Below, one piece after another: positions 6,995 to 16,020 of a stretch of DNA of 64,000 nt. The notes beneath the pieces were generated by a model, which worked only from the letters and a program-made list of their open reading frames with translations, searched no databases and was not told where the DNA came from. The translations under genes and the position numbers were made by a program. The DNA comes from an uncultured Gemmata sp. GTDB taxonomy: Bacteria > Planctomycetota > Planctomycetia > Gemmatales > Gemmataceae. Numbering within the stretch: position 1 is the stretch's first letter; the number at the start of each line of letters is the position of its first letter. The DNA is taken from contig CALDUT010000004.1 in the NCBI GenBank assembly GCA_937924775.1, positions 248,001 through 312,000 on the forward strand, in the 5' to 3' direction.

Positions 6995-9160
6995 ATGCGC
7001 TTTGGTGGAATTCTTTCCCGTATGGGGAAAGGCACTCGCTCGTTCATTTCTAATCGCTACGATCGCACACAACTGCAGATGGAATCGCTTGAAGAACGGG
7101 TGGTTCTCAGCGGCACACCCGACTATGTCTTTGGTTGCGACGAAATCACCGATCAGTTCGGCAACACGATGGCCGTTTTGAGCGTGCTTCCCAAACCGGT
7201 GGGCAGCTCCGAACACGGTGGCCCTTGCGGCTGCAGTGCTTGCGCCGCTATGTTCGCAGAAATGGCCGCGACCGCTTCTGCCAGCGGCACTACCTGGACC
7301 TCTGCAGGGGCTTGGACGAGCTTCGAGGCCTCCCAGGTCTTCCGCTTGCACAGCAACCCTGGAGCCAATCACACGATTTACCTCGATTTCGATGGCCATG
7401 TCACCACCGGAACACCCTGGAATAACACCTACGGCTCGTCGATTGTGACCGAGGCTTACGACATTGATGGTGACCCTTCGACCTTCAGCCTGACCGAGTT
7501 GCAGAACATCTACAATATCTGGCGACGTGTTGCCGAAGACTTTGCCCCCTTTAACGTCAATGTGACAACCCAGGAGCCAAGCATCGAGATGCTCCGCCGT
7601 GCCGGGAGCAACGATACGCAATGGGGCGTACGGGTGGTGATTGGCGGCAACGGCTCGTGGTTTGGCTCGGCCGGCGGTGTCGCGTACATCAACTCGTTCT
7701 CGTGGAATACCGATACCCCGGCGTTCGTCTTCTCCCGAAATCTTTCTAGCGAAAAATCCGTCGCCGAAGCGATTACCCATGAAGTGGGCCATACTCTCGG
7801 CTTGCGGCACCACGGCACTAGTAGCAGTGCCTACTACAGCGGTCATGGTAGCGGAGAAACCGGTTGGGCCCCGATCATGGGAGTGGGCTACCACCGTAAC
7901 CTCACCCAGTGGAGCCGCGGCGATTACCCCGGCGCGAATAACAGCGGCCAAGACGACCTTGCGATTATCACGAATAGTACCAACGGATTCGGTTACCGGA
8001 CCGATGATGTTGGCGACACCATTGAGACAGCATCGCCGTTGACCGTGACTGGAAACACCGTTTTTGCGTCGGGTATCATCGAACGCAATACCGATATTGA
8101 TGTCTTCTACTTCGATACTGGCGCCGGCACGATCACGATCAATGCCAATCCCGCGCCGATTGGCCCCAACCTTGATATTCAGCTGGAGTTGCTCGACGCC
8201 CAGGGGAACGTAATAGCGCTCTCCAATCCGCCCGATCGACTGTCCGCATCCATTACGCTCACTGTCGCGGCGGGTCGCTATTATGTGCGGATCCAAGGCG
8301 TTGGTAAAGACACCTTCAGCACTGGCGGCTACTCCGATTACGGCAGCCTCGGCCAATATTCCATTTCCGGTACCATCGTCTCGTCCACGTCTCCGCCGCC
8401 GGTGAGTCCGCCGCCGGTGAGTCCGCCGCCGGTGAGTCCGCCGCCGGTAGTGTCGAGTTTTGTGGGTCGTTATGATTTTGGGACGAGCCGTTCGCCGGTG
8501 TCGTCGGGTTTTGTGCAGGTGACGGAGTCGACGCGTTATACGTCGAGTTTGGGTTATGGTTGGTTGAGTGGTGTGATTTTTGGTGCGGATCGTTGGACGG
8601 GTTCGGATTTGGTGCGTGATTTGAATTACACGTCGGAGGGGACGTTTGTGGTGGATGTTCCCAGCGGTGTGTATACGGTGACGTTGACGTTGGGGGATTC
8701 AGGTAGTTTTCATCATGATTTGATGGGTGTGTATTTGGAGGGTCAGTTGGTCGACACGGTGAGTACCTGGGCGGGTCAGGTGGTGACGCGGACGTACACG
8801 GTGTCGGTGGTGGATGGTCAGTTGACGGTGTTGTTGCGGGATTTGGGTGGGACCGACCCTCACGTCGCTATCAAGGCGCTCGAAATCCGAGGTACAACGG
8901 CGGCGATTGCCCCCGAACTGGTCACTCGCGACACTTCACCCAGTCAGGTGCGAGGAGCCGACTCCACTTTGTTCCAGGATAAGCCCACCGATACTTGGTT
9001 GCCGGGGCGGGATGTTTCGGTGGAGAATCAGACGGAGGATCGGCTGAACAAGAGCCTCTCACAGTTCCGTGAAAAATTGCGGTTCCTGACGGAGGATAAC
9101 GATCCGGGTTGGTGGGACGCACTGGTCCATCTTCGGTCCCGACTGAGCTTGAAACTCTGA
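6995..9160 (+). CDS. Large secreted metzincin-type metalloprotease with a C-terminal galactose-binding-like domain
   Basis: Predicted extracellular zinc protease, 721 residues. The N-terminus has the planctomycete motif MESLEERVVLSG (about residues 29-40) found in many large exported proteins of the phylum. The catalytic domain contains HEVGHTLGLRHHG (from residue 262), matching HExxHxxGxxH, with a possible Met-turn in WAPIMGVGY. A pre-peptidase-like beta domain follows (about 340-460), then a PPPVS repeat linker (467-486). Next is a jelly-roll domain starting YDFGTSRSPVSSGF, resembling the galactose-binding domain of agarase/YXIM-type esterases. That domain uses strikingly different codons (see findings). 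The tail (about 630-721) is hydrophilic. ATG 6995 follows GGAGAG by 7 bases. Protein substrate unknown. Confidence 0.85.
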   Translation: MRFGGILSRMGKGTRSFISNRYDRTQLQMESLEERVVLSGTPDYVFGCDEITDQFGNTMAVLSVLPKPVGSSEHGGPCGCSACAAMFAEMAATASASGTTWTSAGAWTSFEASQVFRLHSNPGANHTIYLDFDGHVTTGTPWNNTYGSSIVTEAYDIDGDPSTFSLTELQNIYNIWRRVAEDFAPFNVNVTTQEPSIEMLRRAGSNDTQWGVRVVIGGNGSWFGSAGGVAYINSFSWNTDTPAFVFSRNLSSEKSVAEAITHEVGHTLGLRHHGTSSSAYYSGHGSGETGWAPIMGVGYHRNLTQWSRGDYPGANNSGQDDLAIITNSTNGFGYRTDDVGDTIETASPLTVTGNTVFASGIIERNTDIDVFYFDTGAGTITINANPAPIGPNLDIQLELLDAQGNVIALSNPPDRLSASITLTVAAGRYYVRIQGVGKDTFSTGGYSDYGSLGQYSISGTIVSSTSPPPVSPPPVSPPPVSPPPVVSSFVGRYDFGTSRSPVSSGFVQVTESTRYTSSLGYGWLSGVIFGADRWTGSDLVRDLNYTSEGTFVVDVPSGVYTVTLTLGDSGSFHHDLMGVYLEGQLVDTVSTWAGQVVTRTYTVSVVDGQLTVLLRDLGGTDPHVAIKALEIRGTTAAIAPELVTRDTSPSQVRGADSTLFQDKPTDTWLPGRDVSVENQTEDRLNKSLSQFREKLRFLTEDNDPGWWDALVHLRSRLSLKL
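8393..8452 (+). repeat. 15-bp tandem repeat encoding the PPPVS linker
   Basis: Three exact copies of CCGCCGCCGGTGAGT (8393-8437) and a fourth diverging in its last bases (8438-8452). They encode a proline-rich hinge between the protease part and the codon-switched domain. The copy number is likely to vary between strains by slippage. Confidence 0.9.
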
Positions 9161-9231
9161 TCCGGTCCATCCGGAATCGTGCTAGGAAGTCTACAGGTAC
9201 TCAATGGAATTCATCTTCACCACACCCTTTC

Positions 9232-9261
9232 AGCCCCGGATTTGGTCCGGGGCTTGTTTCA
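9232..9261 (+). terminator. Rho-independent terminator after the metzincin gene
   Basis: AGCCCCGGA (9232-9240) pairs with TCCGGGGCT (9246-9254), loop of 5, followed by a T-rich stretch. In the remaining 9262-9501 interval I see only the promoter of the next gene. Confidence 0.8.
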
Positions 9262-9455
9262 TTTCCTCATCATAGGATGACTTCCTGCACGGGACGTATA
9301 GATGTCGCTGTGCTGGTTCTGGTGATGGGTCATGATTATTTGCTCGTCATGGACGCTTTTTCTGTCGCGGGCCGATCGGGTCATGGTGGGTTTTGGGGTT
9401 TGCGGCGGTCGTTGTTCCGTCGTTCTTGTCGCAAGAGTGCTCTCTGCGGGAGGGT

Positions 9456-9464
9456 TGCTATAAT
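9456..9464 (+). promoter_or_regulatory. Extended -10 promoter of the radical SAM gene
   Basis: TGCTATAAT combines an extended -10 TGn with a perfect TATAAT (9459-9464). No good -35 is visible. It implies a leader of roughly 30 bases before ATG 9502. Confidence 0.55.
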
Positions 9465-9501
9465 CGATGTGTGCAGAAACGACGCACCATGAGGCGATGA
9501 C

Positions 9502-11361
9502 ATGCTCAATTCCGCGCTACGCGAGGCGGTTTTACGGGTTCTGCCATGGGTGAACACCCCCGCCCAGTACATCGGCGGGGAGTTGAATTCTGTGGTGAAG
9601 GATCACCGGCAGGTTCGCGGTACACTCTGCCTGTGCTTCCCGGATGCCTATTCCCTGGGCATGAGCCACCATGGCTTGCAGGTGTTGTACACCATTATGA
9701 ACAACCACTCGCAGTGGGCCTGCGAACGGGCCTTCACCCCCTGGCCAGATTTTGAACAGCAATTGCGACGTAACCGCTGGCCACTCTACGGCTTGGAAAC
9801 CTTTACGCCGCTGGCCGAGTTCGATGTCGTCGGCTTCAGTCTACAGTACGAAGTGTGTTACTCGAATGTGCTGACGATGCTGGACCTCGGTGGTATCCCG
9901 CATTTCTCCCGGGATCGGCGTGTCTCCGATCCCCTGGTGATTGCCGGTGGACCCGGGGCGCAAAATCCGGAGGTGTTGGCCCCATTTATTGATCTGTTTG
10001 TCATTGGCGATGGTGAAGAATCGCTGCCGTGGGTCATGGACAAGTGGATGTCGCTCAAGGAAAAGGCTTTGCGCGATGGCGATTTTTCGCCCCAGCGGCG
10101 TCTGGATATGCTGGCGGAGCTGGTGGCTAGCACCACGTGGGCTTACGCCCCCGCCTTCTATGAGTTCGACTACTATCCGGATGGAACCATCGCCGCGGTC
10201 CATCGCACCCGGTCCGACGTTCCTATGCAGATCGAAAGCTGCACCATCACCCAGGACCTGGATGCGATTCCCTTACCCACCAAACCGGTCGTCTCCTTCG
10301 TCCAAACCCCGCACGATCGGATTGCCATCGAAATCATGCGGGGTTGTCCGTGGCAGTGCCGTTTTTGCCAATCGACGGTCATCAAACGGCCGCTGCGGGT
10401 GCGATCCGTCGAAACCATTGTCCAAGCTGCGCTTGACAGTTACCGCAATACGGGCATGAACGAAATCAGCCTGCTGTCGCTATCCAGCAGTGACTATCCG
10501 TATTTTGAGGAATTGGTCAAGCGGATGCACGAGGTTTTCGCCCCTCTGGGAGTGAATGTGTCGCTGCCGAGCTTACGGGTCAATCATCAACTCCGGAGCG
10601 TTCCTCAGCTTATGAGTGGCTGGCGGCGGGCGGGGCTGACTCTCGCTCCCGAAGTGGCCCGCGACGATATGCGGGAACAAATCCGCAAAAAAATCAAAAA
10701 CGACGATCTCCTCGATGGTTGCCGCGAAGCCTTCAAGGCTGGTATGAGCCACGTCAAACTCTACTTCCTGTGTGGCTTGCCGGGGGAGCGGTTGGTGGAT
10801 CTCGACGGGATTGTGGAACTCGCGGAAGCCATCAGCGAAGTTGGTAAGCAAGTGACCGGTCGCTACAAGGAAGTGACGGCCAGCGTATCCAATTTCGTAC
10901 CCAAGCCGCATACACCGTATCAGTGGAATGGGATGCAAACCCGCGACTACTTCCGCTGGGCCGGGGATTATTTGCATCGCCACAAACGCAATAAGTTCGT
11001 CAAAATCAAACAGCATGACATCGAAACCAGTTTGCTAGAGGGGATTCTCACCCGCGGCGACCGCCGGATCGCGCCGGCGTTGTATGAGGCGTGGCGACGA
11101 GGGGCCCGTTTCGATGGCTGGAAAGAATGTTTCCGACCGCAACTGTGGTGGGATACCTTCCGCGACCTAGGAATTGATGTCGAATTCTATCGTTCGCGCC
11201 AGCGGCCCATCAGCGAACGGTTACCGTGGGATCATGTGAACGTCAAGAAAGGCCGAGCGTACTTGGAAAAAGAGCAGGAACGCAGCGTCATTCAACTGCG
11301 GGTGATGGCCGAAGCGGTGCATGGGCCAGGGGAGCAACAACCGTCGGGTTGTGGGGGTTAA
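9502..11361 (+). CDS. B12-binding-type radical SAM protein (TIGR03960-like)
   Basis: A 619-residue radical SAM enzyme of unknown reaction. The first 200 residues look like the cobalamin-binding-type fold of this family (DAYSLGMSHHGLQVLYTIMN, FSLQYEVCYSNVLTMLDLGG, VIAGGPGAQNPEVLAPFIDL). The core has the cluster motif CPWQCRFC at Cys282, Cys286 and Cys289, which binds the 4Fe-4S cluster that cleaves S-adenosylmethionine, and the SAM-fold strand VKLYFLCGLPGE. The family often neighbours or is fused to a TIGR03936/DUF2344 partner; none lies here and the next gene is unrelated. ATG 9502 has GAGG 7 bases upstream and an extended -10 at 9459-9464. Family assignment is firm; the substrate is unknown. 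Confidence 0.87.
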   Translation: MLNSALREAVLRVLPWVNTPAQYIGGELNSVVKDHRQVRGTLCLCFPDAYSLGMSHHGLQVLYTIMNNHSQWACERAFTPWPDFEQQLRRNRWPLYGLETFTPLAEFDVVGFSLQYEVCYSNVLTMLDLGGIPHFSRDRRVSDPLVIAGGPGAQNPEVLAPFIDLFVIGDGEESLPWVMDKWMSLKEKALRDGDFSPQRRLDMLAELVASTTWAYAPAFYEFDYYPDGTIAAVHRTRSDVPMQIESCTITQDLDAIPLPTKPVVSFVQTPHDRIAIEIMRGCPWQCRFCQSTVIKRPLRVRSVETIVQAALDSYRNTGMNEISLLSLSSSDYPYFEELVKRMHEVFAPLGVNVSLPSLRVNHQLRSVPQLMSGWRRAGLTLAPEVARDDMREQIRKKIKNDDLLDGCREAFKAGMSHVKLYFLCGLPGERLVDLDGIVELAEAISEVGKQVTGRYKEVTASVSNFVPKPHTPYQWNGMQTRDYFRWAGDYLHRHKRNKFVKIKQHDIETSLLEGILTRGDRRIAPALYEAWRRGARFDGWKECFRPQLWWDTFRDLGIDVEFYRSRQRPISERLPWDHVNVKKGRAYLEKEQERSVIQLRVMAEAVHGPGEQQPSGCGG

Positions 11362-11489
11362 AAAGAGTAATTTCCGCTCGTTTCATCACTACGGAGCTTC
11401 CCCGAACTCATGGGATTATTCTATACTCGCACCAAGTGGCTAAAGGGCTGCAATTGCCGGTGTCCGCGACGTCTTGTGGGCGAGTTTCC

Positions 11490-13262
11490 ATGAGTTCGGA
11501 ACCGAAAGTCGATGAACCTCTCAGTGCCTACGACGGGGGGCCGTTGGGGGCCGGGATTGATTGGACCGACCCGCATTCTCCACTGGCCCCCTTGTATCTG
11601 ACCCGCGGCGGTATTCTCGCGGCCGTGATTCTCGGGTTGGCCTTTTTTCTGCTGTCCCTACCACCCTTGTGGCATACCGACTTCTGGGTGCATCTCAAAT
11701 ACGGCGAATGGATTGTCAGCCACCGATCCTTGCCTTCCTACGAGCCACTTAGCCCGTTCACCGACAAAACCAAGCCGATGTTCGATGCCATGTGGCTGAC
11801 ACAAGTCGGCTACTATCAGCTGTTCCGATGGGGGGAAATTCTGGCGGGCGGGGAGGCCCCGCAACGCCTCGCCGGGGGCGTCGAGTTGATCCGTATCGCT
11901 CATACCCTGGCCGCAGTGGTGGCGATCGGATTGGTGGGGCTGGCTTGCCGGCGGGTGTCGAATTCGGTGCTGTGGGCTAACGTCGCCATGCTTATGGTGT
12001 TTCTCGGGATGTTCACGCCCCTGACTGTTCAGCGACCGCAGTTATTCGGTTTTCTCGGCTTCACGATCTTGCTAACACTGTTGAGCCGTCTGATATTGAC
12101 GTGGAGGATGTGTGGAGCCATAGCCGTACTGATGGTGCTGTGGGCCAATCTCCATGGTTCCTTCGTGGTCGGTTTGGGGCTTCTCGGCTTGTTCCTCGTT
12201 GGCCGGACGATCGAAGTCTGGCGTGACGATGATGGTTCCTTCGGGAAGATCCTCCGCGATCGGGCCATTCACCGGCTGCTGATCGCGATGGGTTTGGCCC
12301 TGGTGGCTGTGGCTGTACTCAATCCCTATGGGGCGGAAATTTACGTTGATGTCATCCACTTCAGCGGGCACCCCAATTTGCGGAGCTTTACTGAATGGCA
12401 GCCGCTGAATTTCTCGCAACCCACCGGCGGGCATTGGCTCTACCTGGCGACCGTCGGGTTCTTGGTGATCACCCAGATTGTCAGCCCAAAACCCTTCTCT
12501 CCGTTGCAAATGCTTTTGATTTTGACATTGGGGACTTGGCCGCTTTTTCAGCAGCGGGCGATGGCGTGGTGGTTGCCCGTGGTGCCGTGGATCGCAGCTC
12601 CGCACTGGATGGCTGCGACCCAGCGATGGGGTTGGCGCTGGCCCTCGAGTGTTCCGGATTTCCGCCGCACCGTGTTCGCGATTGTGCTATTGATTGTGGC
12701 AGTGGCCCTCTCACCCGCGGCGGCTTGGCTGAAAACTGGAGCTCCACGCCCGATTCCGCAATCGTTTCATCCCGGCACTCCGTTCGATATCGCTACGGTC
12801 CTTCGGGGAGAAGCAGTTATCAGCGAGCGTACCAAGGAGTTCGCGCGGGTGTTGAAACAGTGGTACGGCGATCGCTATGTGGGGTGTGTGTTCACCAGTG
12901 AAGTGCAGGGGGAATATCTGCTCTGGTCGCTCCCTGCGGATACGCCGGTCATGATGTTCAATCACGCGCAGTTGTTTCCGGAAAAGTATTGGGCGGACTG
13001 CCTGGGGGTGAAATCGGCAGCGCCCGGTTGGTGGGAATTTCTAGAGCGGATGCGAGCGCATGTCGTCGTGGTGGAAGTAGGATTTCATTCGGCGTTGTGT
13101 GAGGAGATCCGCGGCGCTCCGCGTTGGGTCGTTGTGCTGGATGAGTCAACGCTTCCAGCCCACGATGGCTATTCGCGGCTCTTTGTTGCGGTTCGCCAAC
13201 CGCAGCAAGCCCCTCTCCCGGTGGCCCCGATGCCCCATGAGTCGAAGAGGAAATCCCCATGA
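11490..13262 (+). CDS. Polytopic GT-C-like membrane protein
   Basis: A 590-residue integral membrane protein with about ten hydrophobic segments. The first luminal-type loop after TM1 contains DFWVHLKYGEWIVSHRSLP and the later PFTDKT. The D-W-H-L...G-W-I...P pattern is seen in uncharacterised GT-C-fold membrane proteins, which use polyprenyl-linked sugars. The C-terminal 120 residues are soluble. ATG 11490 is chosen because earlier in-frame starts overlap the radical SAM gene and lack a membrane protein N-terminus. Its stop overlaps the start of the next gene in ATGA (13259-13262), so the two are probably translationally coupled. Sugar transfer is an inference from fold and neighbours. Confidence 0.65.
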   Translation: MSSEPKVDEPLSAYDGGPLGAGIDWTDPHSPLAPLYLTRGGILAAVILGLAFFLLSLPPLWHTDFWVHLKYGEWIVSHRSLPSYEPLSPFTDKTKPMFDAMWLTQVGYYQLFRWGEILAGGEAPQRLAGGVELIRIAHTLAAVVAIGLVGLACRRVSNSVLWANVAMLMVFLGMFTPLTVQRPQLFGFLGFTILLTLLSRLILTWRMCGAIAVLMVLWANLHGSFVVGLGLLGLFLVGRTIEVWRDDDGSFGKILRDRAIHRLLIAMGLALVAVAVLNPYGAEIYVDVIHFSGHPNLRSFTEWQPLNFSQPTGGHWLYLATVGFLVITQIVSPKPFSPLQMLLILTLGTWPLFQQRAMAWWLPVVPWIAAPHWMAATQRWGWRWPSSVPDFRRTVFAIVLLIVAVALSPAAAWLKTGAPRPIPQSFHPGTPFDIATVLRGEAVISERTKEFARVLKQWYGDRYVGCVFTSEVQGEYLLWSLPADTPVMMFNHAQLFPEKYWADCLGVKSAAPGWWEFLERMRAHVVVVEVGFHSALCEEIRGAPRWVVVLDESTLPAHDGYSRLFVAVRQPQQAPLPVAPMPHESKRKSP

Positions 13263-15247
13263 ATCCTGAGACGCCCGCACCGGTTCCCCCTCCTCGGGGC
13301 GTGTGGCCCCACGCGGCTCCGCTGTTAGTGTTGATCGGGCTCTTGACCTACAGCAATAGCTTCACCAAAGATTTCGTACTCGATGACATCAATTGGATTT
13401 CTGGGCATCGGCATATTGGCAATTTTTGGCGTTACATGGCCGAATGGGATCGACCCGTCATTCGCTTATCGATCCAACTGAATTATCAGGTGGGGGGGCT
13501 GAATCGTCCCGGATATCACGCGTTGAATGCGGCCGTGCATATCCTTGCGGCGTTAACGCTCTGGGGCATCATACGGCGTGTCTTGCGTCAGCCGCGATTG
13601 GCTGCACGCTATGGCTCGGTCGCGGATTATCTGGCGTTCGCGGTGGCACTGCTGTGGATGGTTCATCCGCTCCAAACGCAAGCAGTCACTTATGTTATCC
13701 AACGTTGCGAATCGATGATGGGGCTTTTCTACTTGTTCACATTGTACGCTTGGCTACAGGCGGTCACGGGCGGGTCCCGGTGGTGGTTTGCGGCCGCGGT
13801 CGCAAGTTTCGCCATATCGGCGGGGTGTAAAGAGGTGGCCGGGACCTTGCCGCCGGTACTTCTCCTTTTCGACCGTATTTTCTTGGCCTCGTCGTGGCGA
13901 GAGCTTCGCTCCCGCGGGCTCGCCTATCTAGCTGTCGGTGTGGTGTGGGTGATCTTCCTCATCCCGTATACTCAAACTGCACTAGGGGGAAGCACCAATG
14001 TCAGTTTGGGTTTTGGCCTCCAATCCGCGACGCCTTACACCTATTTACTCACTCAATCCGAAGTGATTCTCCATTATTTGCGATTGAGTGTCTGGCCCGT
14101 GAACCAAGCATTGGATTACCTCGATTGGCCCATCGCCCAATCGATTGGCGAGGTTTGGCCCGCCTTTCTAACCGTCAGTGCCTTACTGCTTGTGAGCTTA
14201 ATATTGCTGTATTTTCGACCGGCATTAGGGTTTGTCGGTTTTTGGTTTTTCGCGATTCTCGCCCCAACATCATCGATTATGCCAATCATCGATCCTGCCT
14301 TCGAACATCGCATGTATTTGCCGCTGGCTTCCGTTGTGATTCTCGCTGTATTTGGGATTTATCACCTCATAATTCAGTTTTTGTGGTCCAATCAGAAACA
14401 GGCCATAGTGGGATTTACCATACTGGCTAGCATAGCGCTAGTGTTGCTGTCGCTGACCTACGCACGAAACGAAACTTACCGGACACATGTTGTGTGTATG
14501 GAAACGGCCGCTATGGCTCGGCCCTACAATATCCGTCCGTGGGCATCATTGGCGGCACTCTATATCAACCAAAGTCGATTCGACAAAGCCGAAGGCGCGT
14601 TGCAACAAGCCGCCGCAATTGGGCCCGAGAGCAGTTTCGTATTACACCAACTAGCACCACTTCGAGCGGCCCAAGGCCGATTGGATGAAGCGGAGCAGTT
14701 ATATTTTCGATTGTTGAAACTCCCATTCAATGATTTTGAGGGGGTCCGTATCTATCAGTATTTAGCATGGGTGCAAGTGACGAAGGGTAAACCCGAAGCA
14801 GCTGTCGAAACCATGCGGCAACTGGTCGCTAAGCAACCCGATGTCGCGGAGAATTGGCTGGTACTGACCGCGGTACTCTTGGCTGCGGGTCGCGAAGGTG
14901 ACGCCCAGATTGCTGCGGCCGAAGTTCGTCGCTTGAATCCTCAGCGAGCTCGGCAAGTATCCCGCGAAGCCCGCCTGATACTCTTCGCCCAAGAGAAGAT
15001 TCCCGTGCAATTCCAAAAGGTCCGAGGACTGTGGCTAGCGGCTGCCACACTACTGGTGGAGGAAAACCCGGATCCGGAAATGTTCGACACCCTCGCGATG
15101 GCCTACGCGATGCATAAGCGATTCTCCGATGCAGCAACCATCACTCGTCAGGGGCTACGGGTGACTCAAGAAATAGGAGATGAAAATTGGAAAGCCGCGT
15201 TCACGCAAAGGATAGATGGTTATTATAAAAAAGGATTGAGAGAGTAG
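13259..15247 (+). CDS. TMTC-like multi-pass membrane protein with C-terminal TPR repeats
   Basis: A 662-residue protein with about ten membrane segments in the first 410 residues and TPR helices from about 430 to the end. FVLDDINWI in the first loop, AVTYVIQRCESMMGLFYLFTLY and CKEVAGTLPPVLLLFDRIF match the bacterial counterparts of eukaryotic TMTC O-mannosyltransferase-type proteins. The TPRs (for instance RPWASLAALYINQSRFDKAEGALQQ is the start of one) would present a protein-binding surface. Protein O-glycosylation is possible but unproven. It is coupled by ATGA to the preceding GT-C-like gene. The end of the gene drifts toward AT-rich codons as it enters the low-GC patch. Confidence 0.75.
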   Translation: MNPETPAPVPPPRGVWPHAAPLLVLIGLLTYSNSFTKDFVLDDINWISGHRHIGNFWRYMAEWDRPVIRLSIQLNYQVGGLNRPGYHALNAAVHILAALTLWGIIRRVLRQPRLAARYGSVADYLAFAVALLWMVHPLQTQAVTYVIQRCESMMGLFYLFTLYAWLQAVTGGSRWWFAAAVASFAISAGCKEVAGTLPPVLLLFDRIFLASSWRELRSRGLAYLAVGVVWVIFLIPYTQTALGGSTNVSLGFGLQSATPYTYLLTQSEVILHYLRLSVWPVNQALDYLDWPIAQSIGEVWPAFLTVSALLLVSLILLYFRPALGFVGFWFFAILAPTSSIMPIIDPAFEHRMYLPLASVVILAVFGIYHLIIQFLWSNQKQAIVGFTILASIALVLLSLTYARNETYRTHVVCMETAAMARPYNIRPWASLAALYINQSRFDKAEGALQQAAAIGPESSFVLHQLAPLRAAQGRLDEAEQLYFRLLKLPFNDFEGVRIYQYLAWVQVTKGKPEAAVETMRQLVAKQPDVAENWLVLTAVLLAAGREGDAQIAAAEVRRLNPQRARQVSREARLILFAQEKIPVQFQKVRGLWLAAATLLVEENPDPEMFDTLAMAYAMHKRFSDAATITRQGLRVTQEIGDENWKAAFTQRIDGYYKKGLRE

Positions 15248-16020
15248 ATGAATAGTCTGAATGACATTCTTCTGGCTAACCATGAAGAATGATTCAGATA
15301 TCGCCCACAAAGAAAAATGCATGATCAACCACATTTCTATTCGATAATGGAGAGGTACCCCAGACGTGGTTACTGATGGGATGGCAGTTGGGAGGAGTTA
15401 ATATTTTAAATGCTTGCACTGATTGAGTAAGTGTCGTAATCGGAAATATGTAGGTGGGTAGCTAGTGTCAGTATAATAACTGCCTCTTTTCACAATTTTG
15501 GGATAACGGCTGGTTAGCGTGATGGGCAAATAGCTAAGAAAAAGAAGTTTCTAATGAACTTCAATCGGCTGTAGTTTGTTCTGCATCAGCAAATATATGC
15601 AGCTCGGCCATGTTGAAGTAGATGGTTAATGACAACAAGTTGTTGTGGATGATCAGGTAGTTGTTAAAAAAATGTCAAGTATGTATCTAAGTTGCACGGG
15701 CTCTCTTTCGTTCTATGCCGCAAGTGCTCTTTGTCGTCAATTTGTAAGTGTATGGTTTCGAATTTCTAGGTAGGATTGTTTAGGAATTGAGTTGCAGTGT
15801 GATTGCATACTTGAATAGGTAGATCTGCTGTCGACTCTATTCACAACGCGGGGCGACGAATTTATGAACTTTCCAAATATTGTACGACCGTGCCAGCACC
15901 TGGCATCTATCACATCCCTCTCACTCAGTGGCTTCTCAATAAATGGGGCGGGTTGTCTCGTTGATTTGTTACGCAAAAAGTGGAGCTTACCGACCCCTTA
16001 AATCGGCCATATCCCGGTGC
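15248..16020. other. AT-rich non-coding stretch
   Basis: 773 bases without a supportable gene, of markedly lower GC than the flanks. The first 50 bases hold a hairpin described separately. I see no tRNA, insertion-sequence end or repeat in the remainder. Confidence 0.6.
15256..15298. terminator. Hairpin after the TMTC-like gene
   Basis: TCTGAATGACATTCTTC (15256-15272) pairs with GAAGAATGATTCAGA (15284-15298), one bulge, loop of 11. It starts 9 bases after the stop codon. There is no U tract, so it may be a factor-dependent terminator or a 3' stability structure. Confidence 0.5.

Noticed and set aside
6947-8356. 469-codon minus-strand frame opposite the metzincin
   Set aside because: Composition is typical of an antisense shadow in GC-rich DNA; the plus frame carries HExxHxxGxxH and a signal-type motif.
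8393-8452. Short repeats as a possible CRISPR array
   Set aside because: 15-bp tandem copies with no spacers, in frame and encoding a PPPVS linker.
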